Positions 26,150 to 36,165 of a stretch of 64,000 nucleotides of DNA are shown here, one piece after another. Numbering within the stretch: position 1 is the stretch's first letter; the number at the start of each line of letters is the position of its first letter. Location: assembly GCA_029573725.1 (NCBI GenBank), contig JAKQDQ010000042.1, forward strand, positions 312,777 through 376,776, in the 5' to 3' direction. The position numbers and the translations under genes are program-made. The notes beneath the pieces were generated by a model. The model searched no databases. It had not been told where the DNA came from and saw only the letters and a program-made list of their open reading frames with translations. Source of the stretch: Verrucomicrobiota bacterium (GTDB lineage: Bacteria > Verrucomicrobiota > Verrucomicrobiia > Limisphaerales > JADLHS01).

Positions 26150-27571
26150 CTATTGTGCCGCAGTCGTATGTTCCTGCCACCCGCCGCCCAGCGCCTGGTA
26201 AAGGTTGATCAGGTTGAACGCGCGGGCATAACGCGCGCGAATCAAATTCTGCTGGGCCTGGTACAGCGCCTGTTGCGCCGTCAACACGTTGAGGTAGCTG
26301 TCCACCCCATGACGAAAACGGGCCTCGGCCAGCTCAAATCGCCGTTGCTCGGCCTGCACCAGCCCTTGATGCGCATCGCGCTGGGTCTGGATGGTCTTTT
26401 GCATCGCGAGCGTATCCGCCACTTCGCGAAAGGCGGTCTGAATGGCGTGCTGATAATTTTGCACCTGAATCAACCGGGTCACCCTGGCCGCGTCCAGCCC
26501 CGCCTGCATGGTGCCGAGGGCGAAGATGGGCCACTGCAGCTGCGGGGCAAAACTCCAGACGCGCGAACCGGGCACGAACAAGTTTTCCAGGTCCGTGCTG
26601 GAAAAACCCAGCGTGCCCGTAAGCGTGATGGTGGGGAAGAACGCCGCGCGCGCGGCGCCAATCACGGCGTTGGCGGCTTTTAATTCATGTTCGGCGGCCA
26701 GAATATCCGGACGCCGCTGCAGCAAATCGGACGGTAATCCGGGGGGCACCGCGGGCAGGCCCAGTTGCGCGGCAAAGGGGGCCGGCGCGGGCAGGTCCGC
26801 CGGCAGGGGGCGACCCACGAGCAGGACCAGGTAATTTTCCTGCAGAGCCAGCTGCTGCTCGAGACCGGCCTCGTTCACCCGCGCCGTTTCCACCTGCGCT
26901 TCCGCCATGCGGAGGTCCAGTTCGGAAACCGTGCCGATGTCATAGCTGGTCCGGGTCAAGTCATAGGCCTGGCGGACCGCCGCCAGGGTTTGGCGCGCCA
27001 CGTCCAGTTGTTCAGTCAGTTCGCGTTTCGTCAAGTACGCTCCGCTGACTTCGGTGATCAGTGCGATTTGCGCGCTCCGCTGGGTTTCCTGAGCGGCAAA
27101 GTATTTTTCCAAGGCCTCCGCTTTGAGGCTGCGCACCCGGCCAAACAGGTCCACTTCGTAGCTGGCCATGCCGAGATTGACGTAATACTGGCTGTAAGTA
27201 ACCGGCCCTCCCGCGCCGGCGAATCCGTTCGCCACCCGCTGGCGCGAGCCGCCCGCGTTGAGATTCACGACTGGAATCAGTTCGTTCCGCTGAATCCGGT
27301 AGCGCGCCTGATATTCCGCCACGTTCAGCAGGGCCAGGCGCAGGTTGGAGTTGTTGGTCAAGGCCAGTTCAATCAACCGCTGCAATTGCGCATCGCGGAA
27401 GAAATCGCGCCACCCGATCTCAGCGGCGACCGGGGCGTTGCTTCCGGCGGCCGCCTCCGCGCCCGCTTGCGGCCAGGCCTCTGCGATGGCGGGTTGGGGC
27501 CGCTCATATCGCGGCGTCATGGTGCAGCCTGCCAGAACCGCCAGCCCGAGGCACAACAGCAATTTATTCAT
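26150..27571 (-). CDS. RND efflux outer-membrane factor lipoprotein (NodT/OprM family)
   Basis: The 473-residue protein has a lipoprotein signal ([16 protein letters not shown], lipobox LAGC at residues 13-16) and two outer-membrane efflux repeats. The alpha-helical tunnel pattern includes [60 protein letters not shown] and [20 protein letters not shown]. It forms the outer-membrane duct for the adjacent pump. The strong Shine-Dalgarno AAGGAGG ends 8 bases before ATG 27571 and decides the start. It overlaps the end of the pump gene by eight bases. It is the last gene of the efflux operon and convergent with the Na/Pi gene. Confidence 0.94.
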   Translation of the reverse strand: MNKLLLCLGLAVLAGCTMTPRYERPQPAIAEAWPQAGAEAAAGSNAPVAAEIGWRDFFRDAQLQRLIELALTNNSNLRLALLNVAEYQARYRIQRNELIPVVNLNAGGSRQRVANGFAGAGGPVTYSQYYVNLGMASYEVDLFGRVRSLKAEALEKYFAAQETQRSAQIALITEVSGAYLTKRELTEQLDVARQTLAAVRQAYDLTRTSYDIGTVSELDLRMAEAQVETARVNEAGLEQQLALQENYLVLLVGRPLPADLPAPAPFAAQLGLPAVPPGLPSDLLQRRPDILAAEHELKAANAVIGAARAAFFPTITLTGTLGFSSTDLENLFVPGSRVWSFAPQLQWPIFALGTMQAGLDAARVTRLIQVQNYQHAIQTAFREVADTLAMQKTIQTQRDAHQGLVQAEQRRFELAEARFRHGVDSYLNVLTAQQALYQAQQNLIRARYARAFNLINLYQALGGGWQEHTTAAQ

Positions 27572-30500
27572 CCGGACCGCCTCCTTTCCCCGGCGCGCCA
27601 CCGGCCGGGACCGGGGGAAGGGCCGGCGCGGTCGCGAGAGGTTTCCGGCGCTTGAACAGCCGGCGCACGACAACGTAGAACACGGGGACCAAAAAGATTG
27701 CCAGCACCGTGGCGGTGATCATGCCGCCCACAACGCCCGTGCCAATGTCGTGCCGGCTGGCCGCACCGGCTCCCGTACTCAACGCGAGCGGCAGAACCCC
27801 CAGAATGAAGGCCAGCGAGGTCATCAGGATGGGACGGAGACGCTGGCGCGCGGCCATCAGCGTCGCCTCGATCAGATCGCGCCCTTCCGCTTCCAGGTCC
27901 TTGGCGAACTCGACGATGAGAATCGCATTCTTCGCTGAGAGGCCGATGATGACCAGCAATCCCACCTTGAAGAACACGTCGTTGGGCAACCCGCGCAACT
28001 CGGCGCCCAGCAAGGCGCCCAGGATGCCGAGCGGCACCACCAGCATGACGGAAATCGGAATGGACCAGCTTTCATAAAGTGCCGCCAGGGCGAGGAACAC
28101 CACCAGCATCGAAAGCAACAACAGCAGCGGCGCCTCCCGGGAGGAGCGCAATTGTTCGAAGGATTGCCCCGTCCATTCGTACCCGATGCCTTCCGGCAAC
28201 TGCTGCGCCAGGCGTTCCATGGCTTCCATGGATTGACCGATGCTCACGCCCGGCGGGGCCGAACCGATGATTTCCAGCGACGGGAAGCCGTTGTAGTGTT
28301 GCAGGGCCGGCGAGCCGCTGATCCAGCGGGTGGAGACGAGTTCCGCCAGCGGGACCATGGCGCCGTTGCGACTGCGGACGTAGGCGGTGCCCAGGTCCTG
28401 CGGCAGCATGCGGTAGGGCGCGTCCAACTGGGCGATCACCCGCTGCACCCGGTTGCCGTTGACGAAGTTGTTGATGTAATACGAGCCGAAGCTCGCGGTC
28501 AGGGTGGCGTTCAAATCCGCCAGCGAGACGCCCAAGGCCTCGGCTTTTGTCTGATCCACATCCATCTTGAGCTGGGGGGTGTCTTCCAGCGCCTGCATTT
28601 GCAGCTGGGTGATGTGGGGCTCCTTGGCCGCCAGGGCGAACAACTGCTCCTTGGCTTCCATCAATTTCGCGTGCCCCAGGCCCGCTTGATCCTGGAGTTC
28701 AAAATCGAACCCGGAGGCCACCCCGAGTTCCGGGATGGGCGGGGGGTTCAACGGGAAGATGATGGCCTCCGGAATCTGGCTGAACGCGCCGAACGCCCGG
28801 TTGATGAGGGCTTGCACCGAATGTTGCGCGCCGCGCCGTTCCCGCCAGGGCTTCAATCGCACCCAGGAAATGCCCGCATTTTGGCCCTGACCGCTGAAGC
28901 TGAAACCCGCCACCGCAATCATGTCCTCGACCTCGGGCTGTGCGAGATAAAACTTTTCGAGCTGTTCGAACACCGCAAGGGTGCGTTCGGTAGAGGAACC
29001 CACCGGCAGGACGACGTTGGTGATGAGATACCCCTGATCTTCCGAGGGCAGAAATGCCGAGGGCAACCGCCAGAACAACCAGACCACGACCGCGACAATC
29101 CCGAGGTAGAGCAGCAGATACCGCGGGGCATGTTTCAAAATGCGTTTGACGCGTCCTTCGTACCGGTGCGTGGCGGCGTTGAATTGGCGGTTGAACCAGC
29201 CCCAAAAGCCCCGCTTCTCGACGTGGTGACCTGCCTGCACCGATTTGAGCAACGCCGCGCACAAGGCCGGGGTCAGCGACATCGCCAGGAAGACGGAGAA
29301 GATCATGGACGCGACCAGCGTCAGGGAAAATTGCCGGTAAATCGCGCCCACGGAGCCGCCAAAGAAGGCCATGGGAATAAAGACCGCCGTCAGCACGAGG
29401 GAAATGGCAATGAGCGCGCCGGTGATTTGCTCCATCGCCTTGCGCGTGGCTTCGCGCGCCGGCAGCCCCTCCTCGCTCATGATGCGCTCGACGTTTTCCG
29501 TCACCACGATGGCGTCATCCACCAGGATGCCGATGGCGAGCACCATGCCGAACAGGGTCAGGACGTTGATGGAAAAGCCCATCGCATACATGATGGCGAA
29601 CGTCCCCAGCAACGCCACCGGGATCACCATCGTGGCAATGAAGGCCGTGCGGATGCTTTGCAGGAAGAAATAGATGATCAAAAAGACCAGAAAAATGGCT
29701 TCGAGCAGGGTTTTGATCACTTCCTTGATCGATTCCTGAATGAATTCCGTCGAGTCGTAGGGATAGGTGACCTTGATCCCCGGGGAAAAAATTCGGCAAG
29801 CTGCTTGACGCGCAGGCGCACCGCGTCGGCCGTGGCCAGCGCGTTGGCTCCCGGCGCCAGACGGATGCCAATGGCCGCCGCGGGGCGGCCATTCACGCGG
29901 GTCTGGGTGACGTAGGTCGCTCCGGCCAGTTCCACCCGGGCGACGTCACGCAAATGCACCCGCGAGCCGTCCGGGTTCACGCGCAACAGGATGTTTCCAA
30001 ACTCCTCGGGAGTGGTCAGCGTGGTCTGTCCCTGCAACGTGACGTTGATTTCCTGCCCCTTCACCGCGGGCAACATGCCGATCTGCCCGACCGGGACCTG
30101 GGCGTTTTGCGCCTGAACGGCCGCGATGATGTCGCCGGCGGTCAGTTGGTATTCCAGGAGTTTTTCCGGGTTCATCCAGATGCGCATGGCGTACTCGGTG
30201 CCGAACAAATTCGCCTCGCCCACGCCGGTAACGCGGCTGATGGGATCAAGCAGGGTGGTGGCGATGAAATTGCCCAGCTCGATGTGGTTCATCGTATTGT
30301 TCGTGGAGGACAACGCGAAAAACATGAGGTAATTCCGCGTGGACTTGGTCACCACGATGCCCTGCTGCTGCACGGTCATCGGCAGACTGGGCACGGCCAG
30401 CTGCAGTTTGTTCTGGACCTGCACCTGGGCAATGTCGGGATCGGTGCCGGATTCAAAGTACAATGTCACGGTGGCCTGGCCGCTGGCGCTGCTGCTGGAC

Positions 30501-30736
30501 GACATGTAGAGCAGGTGGTCCAGTCCATTCATCCGCTGTTCAATCACGGAGGTGACCGTGTCTTGCACCGTTTGCGCCGATGCGCCCGCATACGTGGCGG
30601 TGATGGAAATGGAGGGCGGCGCCACGTTCGGATATTGCGCCACGGGCAGGCGGGTGATCGCCATGATCCCCGCCAGCATGATGAAAATCGAAACGACCCA
30701 GGCGAAAACCGGACGGTCAATGAAGAATTTTGCCAT
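27564..30736 (-). pseudogene. RND multidrug efflux permease (AcrB/MexB, HAE1 family), single-base frameshift
   Basis: The two halves match one pump. The first, from ATG 30736 (MAKFFIDRPVFAWVVSIFIM), runs through the first porter subdomains to LAEFF; the second, in another frame, continues from [17 protein letters not shown] to the end. The break lies near 29782-29785, in a run that reads TTTTTT CCCC GGGG on the minus strand; one further C would give the conserved FFPPGIK and restore about 1057 residues, the normal size. TM4 residues ([17 protein letters not shown]) and all twelve membrane segments are otherwise intact, and no other lesion is seen. The pump would exchange drug for protons across the inner membrane. 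A homopolymer sequencing error is as likely as a real mutation. It lies 17 bases after the adaptor and overlaps the outer-membrane factor. Confidence 0.9.
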
Positions 30737-30753
30737 GACGCGGTTCCTTGCCC

Positions 30754-31962
30754 CTACTTCCCACGCGCCACCGTGACCGTGTTTGTCTTGATGCCCGCGG
30801 GTGGGTGCGGCTGGACTTCCATTCCGGGCCGCGCCTTTTGCAGCCCTGCCACCACCACGTGGTCTCCGGCTTTCAAGCCGCTCCGGATTACCCATTGGCC
30901 GCCCACCGCCGCGCCCAGTTGCACTGGTTGCACTTGCACAATGTTATTGCTGTCCACCAGCAGCACACTGGCCTGGCTGTCCGCGCCGATGGTCACCGCG
31001 CGCTGCGGCACCAGCATCGCCTCCGGCGCGACCGCCTGTTCGATCTGGCCCATGACAAACATGCCGGGCAGCAGCCAGTTTTCCGGATTGGGAAATTCGG
31101 CGCGGAGCGTGATCATGCCGCTGCTCGCGTCCACCGAGATGTCGGAGAACAGCAACTTGCCCGCATGCGGATAGACCGACCCGTCGGGCAGCAGCAGCGT
31201 CACCCGGGCTTCGCCCGAGGGCAGGCTTTGCAATTGGCCGGCCTCCATCTGGCGGCGCAACTGCATCACCTGCCGCGCGGATTCGGTAAAGTCGAAATAG
31301 ATGGGGTCCATCTGCTGGATCACCGCCATTTCGGTCGCGCCCATCTGGCTGACCAGGGCGCCCTCGGTGACCAGCGCCGAACCGATCCGGCCCGAAATTG
31401 GCGCGGTCACCCGGCAATAACCCAGATTGATCTGCGCGGTCTGCAGGGCGGCTTTCGCCGCCATGACGCTGGCCTTGCCCTGCGCGACGGCGGAAACGGC
31501 GTTGTCGTAATCCTGTTTGCTGACGGCATTGATCCGCATCAGCGGTTCGTAGCGATCCGCCAGTTGCTGCGCCTGCAGCAAATTGGCTTCCGCCCGGGCC
31601 AGGCTCGCGGCGGCGCTGTCGTGAGCCGCCTGGAACGGCGCCGGGTCGATCTGGTAAAGCAACTCCCCCGCTTTGACGTTGGCGCCCTGGCTGAATTTCC
31701 GCTCCAGCACCACGCCATCCACGCGGGCGCGCACTTGGGCGATGCGCACCGGATCAATGCGACCGGGCAGGGTATTGGTCAGCGCCAGATTTCGGGAGGT
31801 GACAGTGAAGATTTCCACCTTGGGAGGCGGGGAGGACGTTTGTGTTCCCGCGGGTTGGTCGTGGCATCCCGTCAGCCATCCCAGCGTCAGCAGCAGGCTC
31901 ATCGTGCTGCCGCGGAGACCGGAGACGCAACCGGATAATCGGACAAGGTATTTCAGCTTCAT
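30754..31962 (-). CDS. RND efflux periplasmic adaptor (AcrA/MexA family) lipoprotein
   Basis: The 402-residue protein has a lipoprotein signal with lipobox LTGC (Cys near residue 33), a barrel/lipoyl half (LPGRIDPVRIAQVRARVDGV, VKAGELLYQIDPAPF), a coiled-coil hairpin of about 80 residues, LGYCRVTAPISGRIGSALVT, and a membrane-proximal domain with LLPGMFVMGQIEQAV and VPQRAVTIG. It links the pump to the outer-membrane factor. ATG 31962 is given; ATG 31902 would shorten the signal to a minimum. It lies 44 bases after tetR and 17 before the pump. Confidence 0.94.
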   Translation of the reverse strand: MKLKYLVRLSGCVSGLRGSTMSLLLTLGWLTGCHDQPAGTQTSSPPPKVEIFTVTSRNLALTNTLPGRIDPVRIAQVRARVDGVVLERKFSQGANVKAGELLYQIDPAPFQAAHDSAAASLARAEANLLQAQQLADRYEPLMRINAVSKQDYDNAVSAVAQGKASVMAAKAALQTAQINLGYCRVTAPISGRIGSALVTEGALVSQMGATEMAVIQQMDPIYFDFTESARQVMQLRRQMEAGQLQSLPSGEARVTLLLPDGSVYPHAGKLLFSDISVDASSGMITLRAEFPNPENWLLPGMFVMGQIEQAVAPEAMLVPQRAVTIGADSQASVLLVDSNNIVQVQPVQLGAAVGGQWVIRSGLKAGDHVVVAGLQKARPGMEVQPHPPAGIKTNTVTVARGK

Positions 31963-32006
31963 GTGGTATAGCAGCAGGTGGATTCAGATTCGGCGCGGTA
32001 CGTTCC

Positions 32007-32705
32007 TCAATTCCATTCCTCCTTGAAGGCCTGCATCAAGGCCGGGGGATCGTAATGGGTGGCGATGGCCTGCTCAGTCAATCCCATGCCGCGCAAGGCA
32101 AACCAGAGCGCCTGGTTCAACAACTCCGCGCGCGCGGTGCGGTAATCTATCGCCGTCTTTTCCGGCAGGTGCATCACGGCCAGCCAGGCGGCGACGTGAT
32201 GCGCAAACCGGACGCGATTCCCCACGGTGGCCGAGCCGTTGACCGCCTCTCCGGCGGCAATGGCCGCTTCCAGACAGGCTTCCATCCGCGCGCAGAACCG
32301 GGCGAAGCGGTTGCGGTACAGCAGGCGGGCAAACGTGCCGTCTTCCAGAAGACTGTTCAGCATCAGGCGGAAATGGGTGTCCACTTTGACCTCACCCAGC
32401 GTTTGGCGCAGAAGGAGCGAACGCATCAGGTAGTAGGTCAGTTGCACGAGGGTGGCGGTGGAAGCGGGCAGGCGGGAAAGCCGTTCCACCGCGGGATCGG
32501 CGCTCTGACAGCAAAAATTCTGGATCGTCTCATACAACGCCTCCTTGCTGGGGAAATGCCGGTACAGCAACGGCTCCGAAACGTCGGCGGCGCGGGCCAG
32601 CTCGCGCGTCGTTGTCGCGGCGAAGCCCTTGTGCGCAAACAACGGCATGGCTGCGCGGACAATGGCGCGTTTCCGATCTTCAGCGGTAATGCGTGAGGAG
32701 CGCAT
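32007..32705 (-). CDS. TetR/AcrR family repressor of the efflux operon
   Basis: The 232-residue protein has an N-terminal helix-turn-helix (residues 10-57: IVRAAMPLFAHKGFAATTTR and ADVSEPLLYRHFPSKEALYE) and a ligand-binding helical C-terminal domain. It is first in the operon tetR-adaptor-pump-outer-membrane factor and presumably represses itself and the pump until a toxic ligand binds. A perfect inverted repeat over its promoter is the probable operator. There is no Shine-Dalgarno, and the promoter places the RNA start at the ATG, so the message is probably leaderless. The ligand is unknown. Confidence 0.92.
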   Translation of the reverse strand: MRSSRITAEDRKRAIVRAAMPLFAHKGFAATTTRELARAADVSEPLLYRHFPSKEALYETIQNFCCQSADPAVERLSRLPASTATLVQLTYYLMRSLLLRQTLGEVKVDTHFRLMLNSLLEDGTFARLLYRNRFARFCARMEACLEAAIAAGEAVNGSATVGNRVRFAHHVAAWLAVMHLPEKTAIDYRTARAELLNQALWFALRGMGLTEQAIATHYDPPALMQAFKEEWN

Positions 32706-32711
32706 TTGCCG

Positions 32712-32735
32712 GCAAGTTAGTGATTGCTAACTTGC
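32712..32735. promoter_or_regulatory. Probable TetR operator (perfect 9-6-9 inverted repeat)
   Basis: GCAAGTTAG (32712-32720), six bases, CTAACTTGC (32727-32735). It is centred seven to thirty bases upstream of the tetR ATG, covers the -10 and most of the promoter spacer, and is the right size and symmetry for a TetR-family dimer pair. Assignment to this repressor is by position. Confidence 0.8.
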
Positions 32736-32742
32736 TCGTCAA
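32714..32742 (-). promoter_or_regulatory. Promoter of the tetR-efflux operon
   Basis: On the minus strand, TTGACG (32742-32737), a spacer of exactly 17 bases, and TAACTT (32719-32714). Eight bases separate the -10 from the ATG at 32705, so transcription should begin at or one or two bases before the start codon. The operator overlaps both the spacer and the -10. Confidence 0.65.
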
Positions 32743-33400
32743 AGAAATTATTCTTCCGTGCGCGGCAGTGAAGCACGAGGGGGCCGGACCGGTATGCGGC
32801 GGTATCGCCTGTCCGGGACTGATGCCGCAACCCGGAAGTCGCCCCCCGGTCGGCCGGGCGCGCAGGAGGCGGATTGCGCGCGCCTCGCGTCCGGGCGGCA
32901 GCCGCAAGCGCCGCCGGACGAGGGGCTCCGGAGGCGGACCCCGGCTTGCGTTATTTCCGCGACCACCTATGCTCCATCCGCACACTGGTGTGCAGACCGG
33001 TCCGCGCAGCTCACCACCGCCATGGCGGGAGCCTGCCGTGGAAGGCGGGAGCGCAACCATTATTTCCCAGCTTCAATCCGCCGGGAAAATCATTTGCGAA
33101 CGAACCGTGGCGACAGAACGAATCAAGGCACCGAGGTTGGACGCCGGCCGCATTCCGGGTGTGGCTTGTGGGAACGGGCTCCTACGCCGGCAAACCGCGT
33201 CTGCGGTTTGCCGGTGTCCCGGGCCGGCGTGGCCGGCGATCCGCACCGGTCGCGCACGCGTTCGATGAACGTGCCGGCGCGCCGCCCGTTTCCCCCACAA
33301 AATGCACCGTCAGCCGATGAGCCTGGTCCCCGTTTTTCAAAATGTCCCTTTTCAAGGAGGGATCAAACTGAAACCATCCACAAGAGTTGAGGGCGGCTGA
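32743..33400. other. About 660 bases without a recognisable gene
   Basis: Several open frames cross this stretch on both strands, but all are rich in Arg, Pro and Gly and resemble no family. It holds a strong hairpin (33184-33217). A good Shine-Dalgarno AAGGAGG (33354-33360) has no usual start codon at the right distance; a CTG at 33368 would open only ten codons, ending directly before the antiporter ATG. No promoter was assigned. Confidence 0.5.
33184..33217. repeat. Long perfect hairpin in intergenic region
   Basis: A 12-bp perfect stem (33187-33198, CCGGCAAACCGC, with 33203-33214) around the loop GTCT extends to 15 bp with one G-T pair (33184-33217). There is no T tract on either side, so it is not a simple terminator. 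It could be a dispersed palindromic element or part of a structured RNA. Confidence 0.6.
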
Positions 33401-35701
33401 ATGGGGATGTCGGGCATTGATTTCATTCAAGATTTGGGGCTGGTGATGCTGGTGGCGGCGATGGTGGGCTGGCTGTGCCAGCGCATCGGGCTGCCGGTCG
33501 TGATCGGCTACATTACCGCTGGAATTTTGATCGGCCCCCACACCCATTCGTACGCGCTGATTCGCAGCCCGGACCGGATCCAGTCACTTGCGCAAATTGG
33601 CCTGGTCTTTCTCATTTTCAGCATCGGCCAGGGCATCAAATTGCAACGCCTGCGCAAAGTCGGCATTCCGTTGGTGCTGGCCACCGTGTTGATTGCGGCG
33701 CTGGTGCTCATCGGTTGCCGCGTGCTTGGCACTGCGCTGGACTGGCCGAGCACCCAGAGCCTGGTTCTCGCCGGCATGCTGATGGTTTCCAGCACGGCGG
33801 TATTGGGGAAAAGCCTGCGGGAGGCCAACGCACTCCACACGCGGTTTGGTCAAACCGCCCTCACGGTGACGGCATTGGACGACATGGTAGCCGTGGTCAC
33901 CCTGACGGTGCTGTCGTCCCTGGTCGAGGTTGGCCAAACCGATGCCGCAGTAGTCTTCGGTACGGTGCTGCGGTTGAAGGCCGTCATCGTGACCCTGGTC
34001 GTGGGGGCGCTGCTGCTCGTGCCGCCGTTGTTGAAGCGCTTGAGCCACGGGGTCGCCCCCGAGATTCGTTCGTTGACGATTGTGGGGCTGTTGCTGGCGA
34101 TGGCTTTGGTTTCCGCCAAGGCGGGATTTTCTCCGGCCTTGGGGGCGTTTTTGCTGGGGGCGATTGTTTCCTCCACGGGCCGCGGGGAGCAAGTGGATCA
34201 AGTGCTTGGCGGATTGAGCGACGTTTTCGGGCCGGTTTTTTTTGTGGCGATCGGGATGCTGTTTGATTTCAAACTGGTGGTGGACGTCTGGCCGCTGGTG
34301 GTGGGCATCTTCCTGGTGGCGGTGCTGTGGCGCACCCTTGCCGCCACGGGCGCATTGCTGCTGGTGGGGCAGCCCATGCGGGACGCCGCGCGGGCCGCGT
34401 TGTGCCTCACCCCGATTGGCGAGTTTTCCCTGATCATTGCCCTGACGGGCGTTCAAGGGAAACTGGTGCCGGAATGGTTCTACGCGCTGGGCATCGGCGT
34501 CTGTTTGCTGACATCCCTGGCGACACCGCTGTTGATCCGGCGATCGGGCGGTTTCGGCGTCTGGATGGAGCGCCGGCAGCCGCGATTTCTGGCGGAGGGC
34601 ATTGGTTTTTACCATGAATGGTTCGAGCGCTTGAAACATCGCGGCGCCGGCAGCCTGACCTGGAAGTTGCTTGCCCCACGGGTGGTTCAAATTGCCCTGC
34701 TGATCTTGTTTTGTTCCGGGCTGCTGTTCTTTGCGCAGCCGCTTTACCAAATGACGGGCAAATGGCTGGACACGGACTGGGGCACGGCGGGCCGGCTGGC
34801 GGTCGCCTGGAGCATCGGGTTTGGCATGGTTTTGCTGGCACCGCTCATTGCGTTATGGCGGAACGTGGATGCGGTGGCCATGATCTGCGCCGAGTCCGCC
34901 ACCCAGGGACATGCGCGGCGCGCGGTGTTGCGGCCGTTGTTTGCACGCAGTCTGAAAGGCGCCGCGGCATTCGGGTTATTGTTGTGGTTTTCCGCGCTGA
35001 TACCTTATGGGTTGTTTCCGTGGTGGGGCTGGGTGATGCTGGTCGTCGTGTTTGTTTTGATGACCAGTCTGTTTTGGCGGCGCTTGATCCGGTTGCACAG
35101 CCGGTTCGAAATTGAGTTGCGCCGTCAACTGGCCGACTCGCCCTTCACCGATGGCCGGCCGGTCCTGGCCGGATGGTCGGGAGCGGACAATCGCTGGGGA
35201 CTGAATCTGGCGGAATGTGTCCTTCCCGAAATCTCCCAAGCGGTGGGCAAATCCATTGCCACGCTGCCGTTGCGTCCGCAGTTCGCCTGCACCATTGTCA
35301 GCATTGAACGCCAGGGCATCACCATCTCCAATCCGGCCGCGGAGATCATGCTCTTTCCCCATGACAAAGTCCTGCTGCTGGGGCAGGACGAGAATTTGCG
35401 TCAGGCGGAAAACTGGTTGTGTTCGGCAGCCCCGCCGGATGCGCATCCAGTGGACGCGCCGACCCTGGCGGATTTGGGGCTGGAGCAATTGACGGTGCCG
35501 GCCACCTCCCGGTGTGTGGGCAAGTCCCTGGGCGAACTGGCGCTGAATACGCGGTTCGGAGTGCAGATTGTGGCGATTGAACGCGACCAAAGGCCGATAT
35601 TAAATCCCAATCGTTTTGAATCCTTGCAGCCCGGCGACCAGCTGCTGGTGCTGGGCGTTCCGGAACGCGTCAACGAAATGGCGTTCTGGCTCGCCAACTG
35701 A
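33401..35701 (+). CDS. CPA2-type cation:proton antiporter with two TrkA-C domains
   Basis: Residues 1-380 of this 766-residue protein are a Na+/H+ exchanger-like core (LGLVMLVAAMVGWLCQRIGL, GYITAGILIGPHT, TALDDMVAVVTL, ALGAFLLGAIVSS), as in KefB/YbaL. The usual NAD-binding RCK_N domain is absent. Instead three or four further membrane segments (about 430-570) and then two TrkA-C modules follow (about 605-675 and 690-766; SIATLPLRPQFACTIVSIER and LGELALNTRFGVQIVAIERD). TrkA-C modules bind small ligands and gate transport. Likely it moves K+ or Na+ against protons. A GAGGG motif seven bases before ATG 33401 supports that start. Confidence 0.88.
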   Translation: MGMSGIDFIQDLGLVMLVAAMVGWLCQRIGLPVVIGYITAGILIGPHTHSYALIRSPDRIQSLAQIGLVFLIFSIGQGIKLQRLRKVGIPLVLATVLIAALVLIGCRVLGTALDWPSTQSLVLAGMLMVSSTAVLGKSLREANALHTRFGQTALTVTALDDMVAVVTLTVLSSLVEVGQTDAAVVFGTVLRLKAVIVTLVVGALLLVPPLLKRLSHGVAPEIRSLTIVGLLLAMALVSAKAGFSPALGAFLLGAIVSSTGRGEQVDQVLGGLSDVFGPVFFVAIGMLFDFKLVVDVWPLVVGIFLVAVLWRTLAATGALLLVGQPMRDAARAALCLTPIGEFSLIIALTGVQGKLVPEWFYALGIGVCLLTSLATPLLIRRSGGFGVWMERRQPRFLAEGIGFYHEWFERLKHRGAGSLTWKLLAPRVVQIALLILFCSGLLFFAQPLYQMTGKWLDTDWGTAGRLAVAWSIGFGMVLLAPLIALWRNVDAVAMICAESATQGHARRAVLRPLFARSLKGAAAFGLLLWFSALIPYGLFPWWGWVMLVVVFVLMTSLFWRRLIRLHSRFEIELRRQLADSPFTDGRPVLAGWSGADNRWGLNLAECVLPEISQAVGKSIATLPLRPQFACTIVSIERQGITISNPAAEIMLFPHDKVLLLGQDENLRQAENWLCSAAPPDAHPVDAPTLADLGLEQLTVPATSRCVGKSLGELALNTRFGVQIVAIERDQRPILNPNRFESLQPGDQLLVLGVPERVNEMAFWLAN

Positions 35702-35760
35702 TCGGGCAGGTTTTTCTTGAGTTAAATTTCAAATCATCAACAAATCATGGCAACGTAATT

Positions 35761-36165
35761 ATGAATCCTCGAGTCATTTACATCACGGACGCGGACATGC
35801 GGCGGCTGCAACCGCTGGTGGAGAACATGAAAAAATCGCGCGACGATCTGCGACAATTGCAGACTGAACTGGAGAATGCGCACGTGGTAGCTCCCCAGGC
35901 AGTGCCGGCCGATGTCATCACCATGAATTCCAAAGTCCGCCTGCGCGACCTGGAAGCCAACGAAGATCTGATCTACACGCTGGTGTTTCCCGAGCAGGCC
36001 AACATTGAGCAGGGACGCATCTCGGTGGTCGCCCCGATTGGCACCGCCATGCTGGGGTATCGCGTCGGTGATGAGTTCCAATGGGAGGTTCCCGGCGGGA
36101 CGGCGCGCATGAAGGTGGAGGAGATCCTGTATCAACCGGAAGCCGCCGGCGATTACCACCTGTAA
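35761..36165 (+). CDS. rnk: Rnk-like nucleoside diphosphate kinase regulator (GreA/GreB C-terminal fold)
   Basis: The 134-residue protein has a short N-terminal helical part (MRRLQPLVENMKKSRDDLRQ), then the FKBP-like GreA/B C-terminal fold with ITMNSKVRLRDLEANEDLIY, VFPEQANIEQGRISVVAPIG and AMLGYRVGDEFQWEVPGG. Its length and order match Rnk, which binds RNA polymerase near the secondary channel but lacks the long Gre coiled coil. It is monocistronic, 59 bases after the antiporter gene. Confidence 0.9.
   Translation: MNPRVIYITDADMRRLQPLVENMKKSRDDLRQLQTELENAHVVAPQAVPADVITMNSKVRLRDLEANEDLIYTLVFPEQANIEQGRISVVAPIGTAMLGYRVGDEFQWEVPGGTARMKVEEILYQPEAAGDYHL

Noticed and set aside
28152-29915. A 587-codon plus-strand frame across the RND pump
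   Set aside because: It is rich in Arg, Gly and His with no domain; the minus strand encodes the pump.
33354-33400. A strong Shine-Dalgarno AAGGAGG followed by CTG and ten codons before the antiporter ATG
   Set aside because: A CTG-started ten-codon leader peptide is possible but unsupported; the antiporter has its own GAGGG motif.
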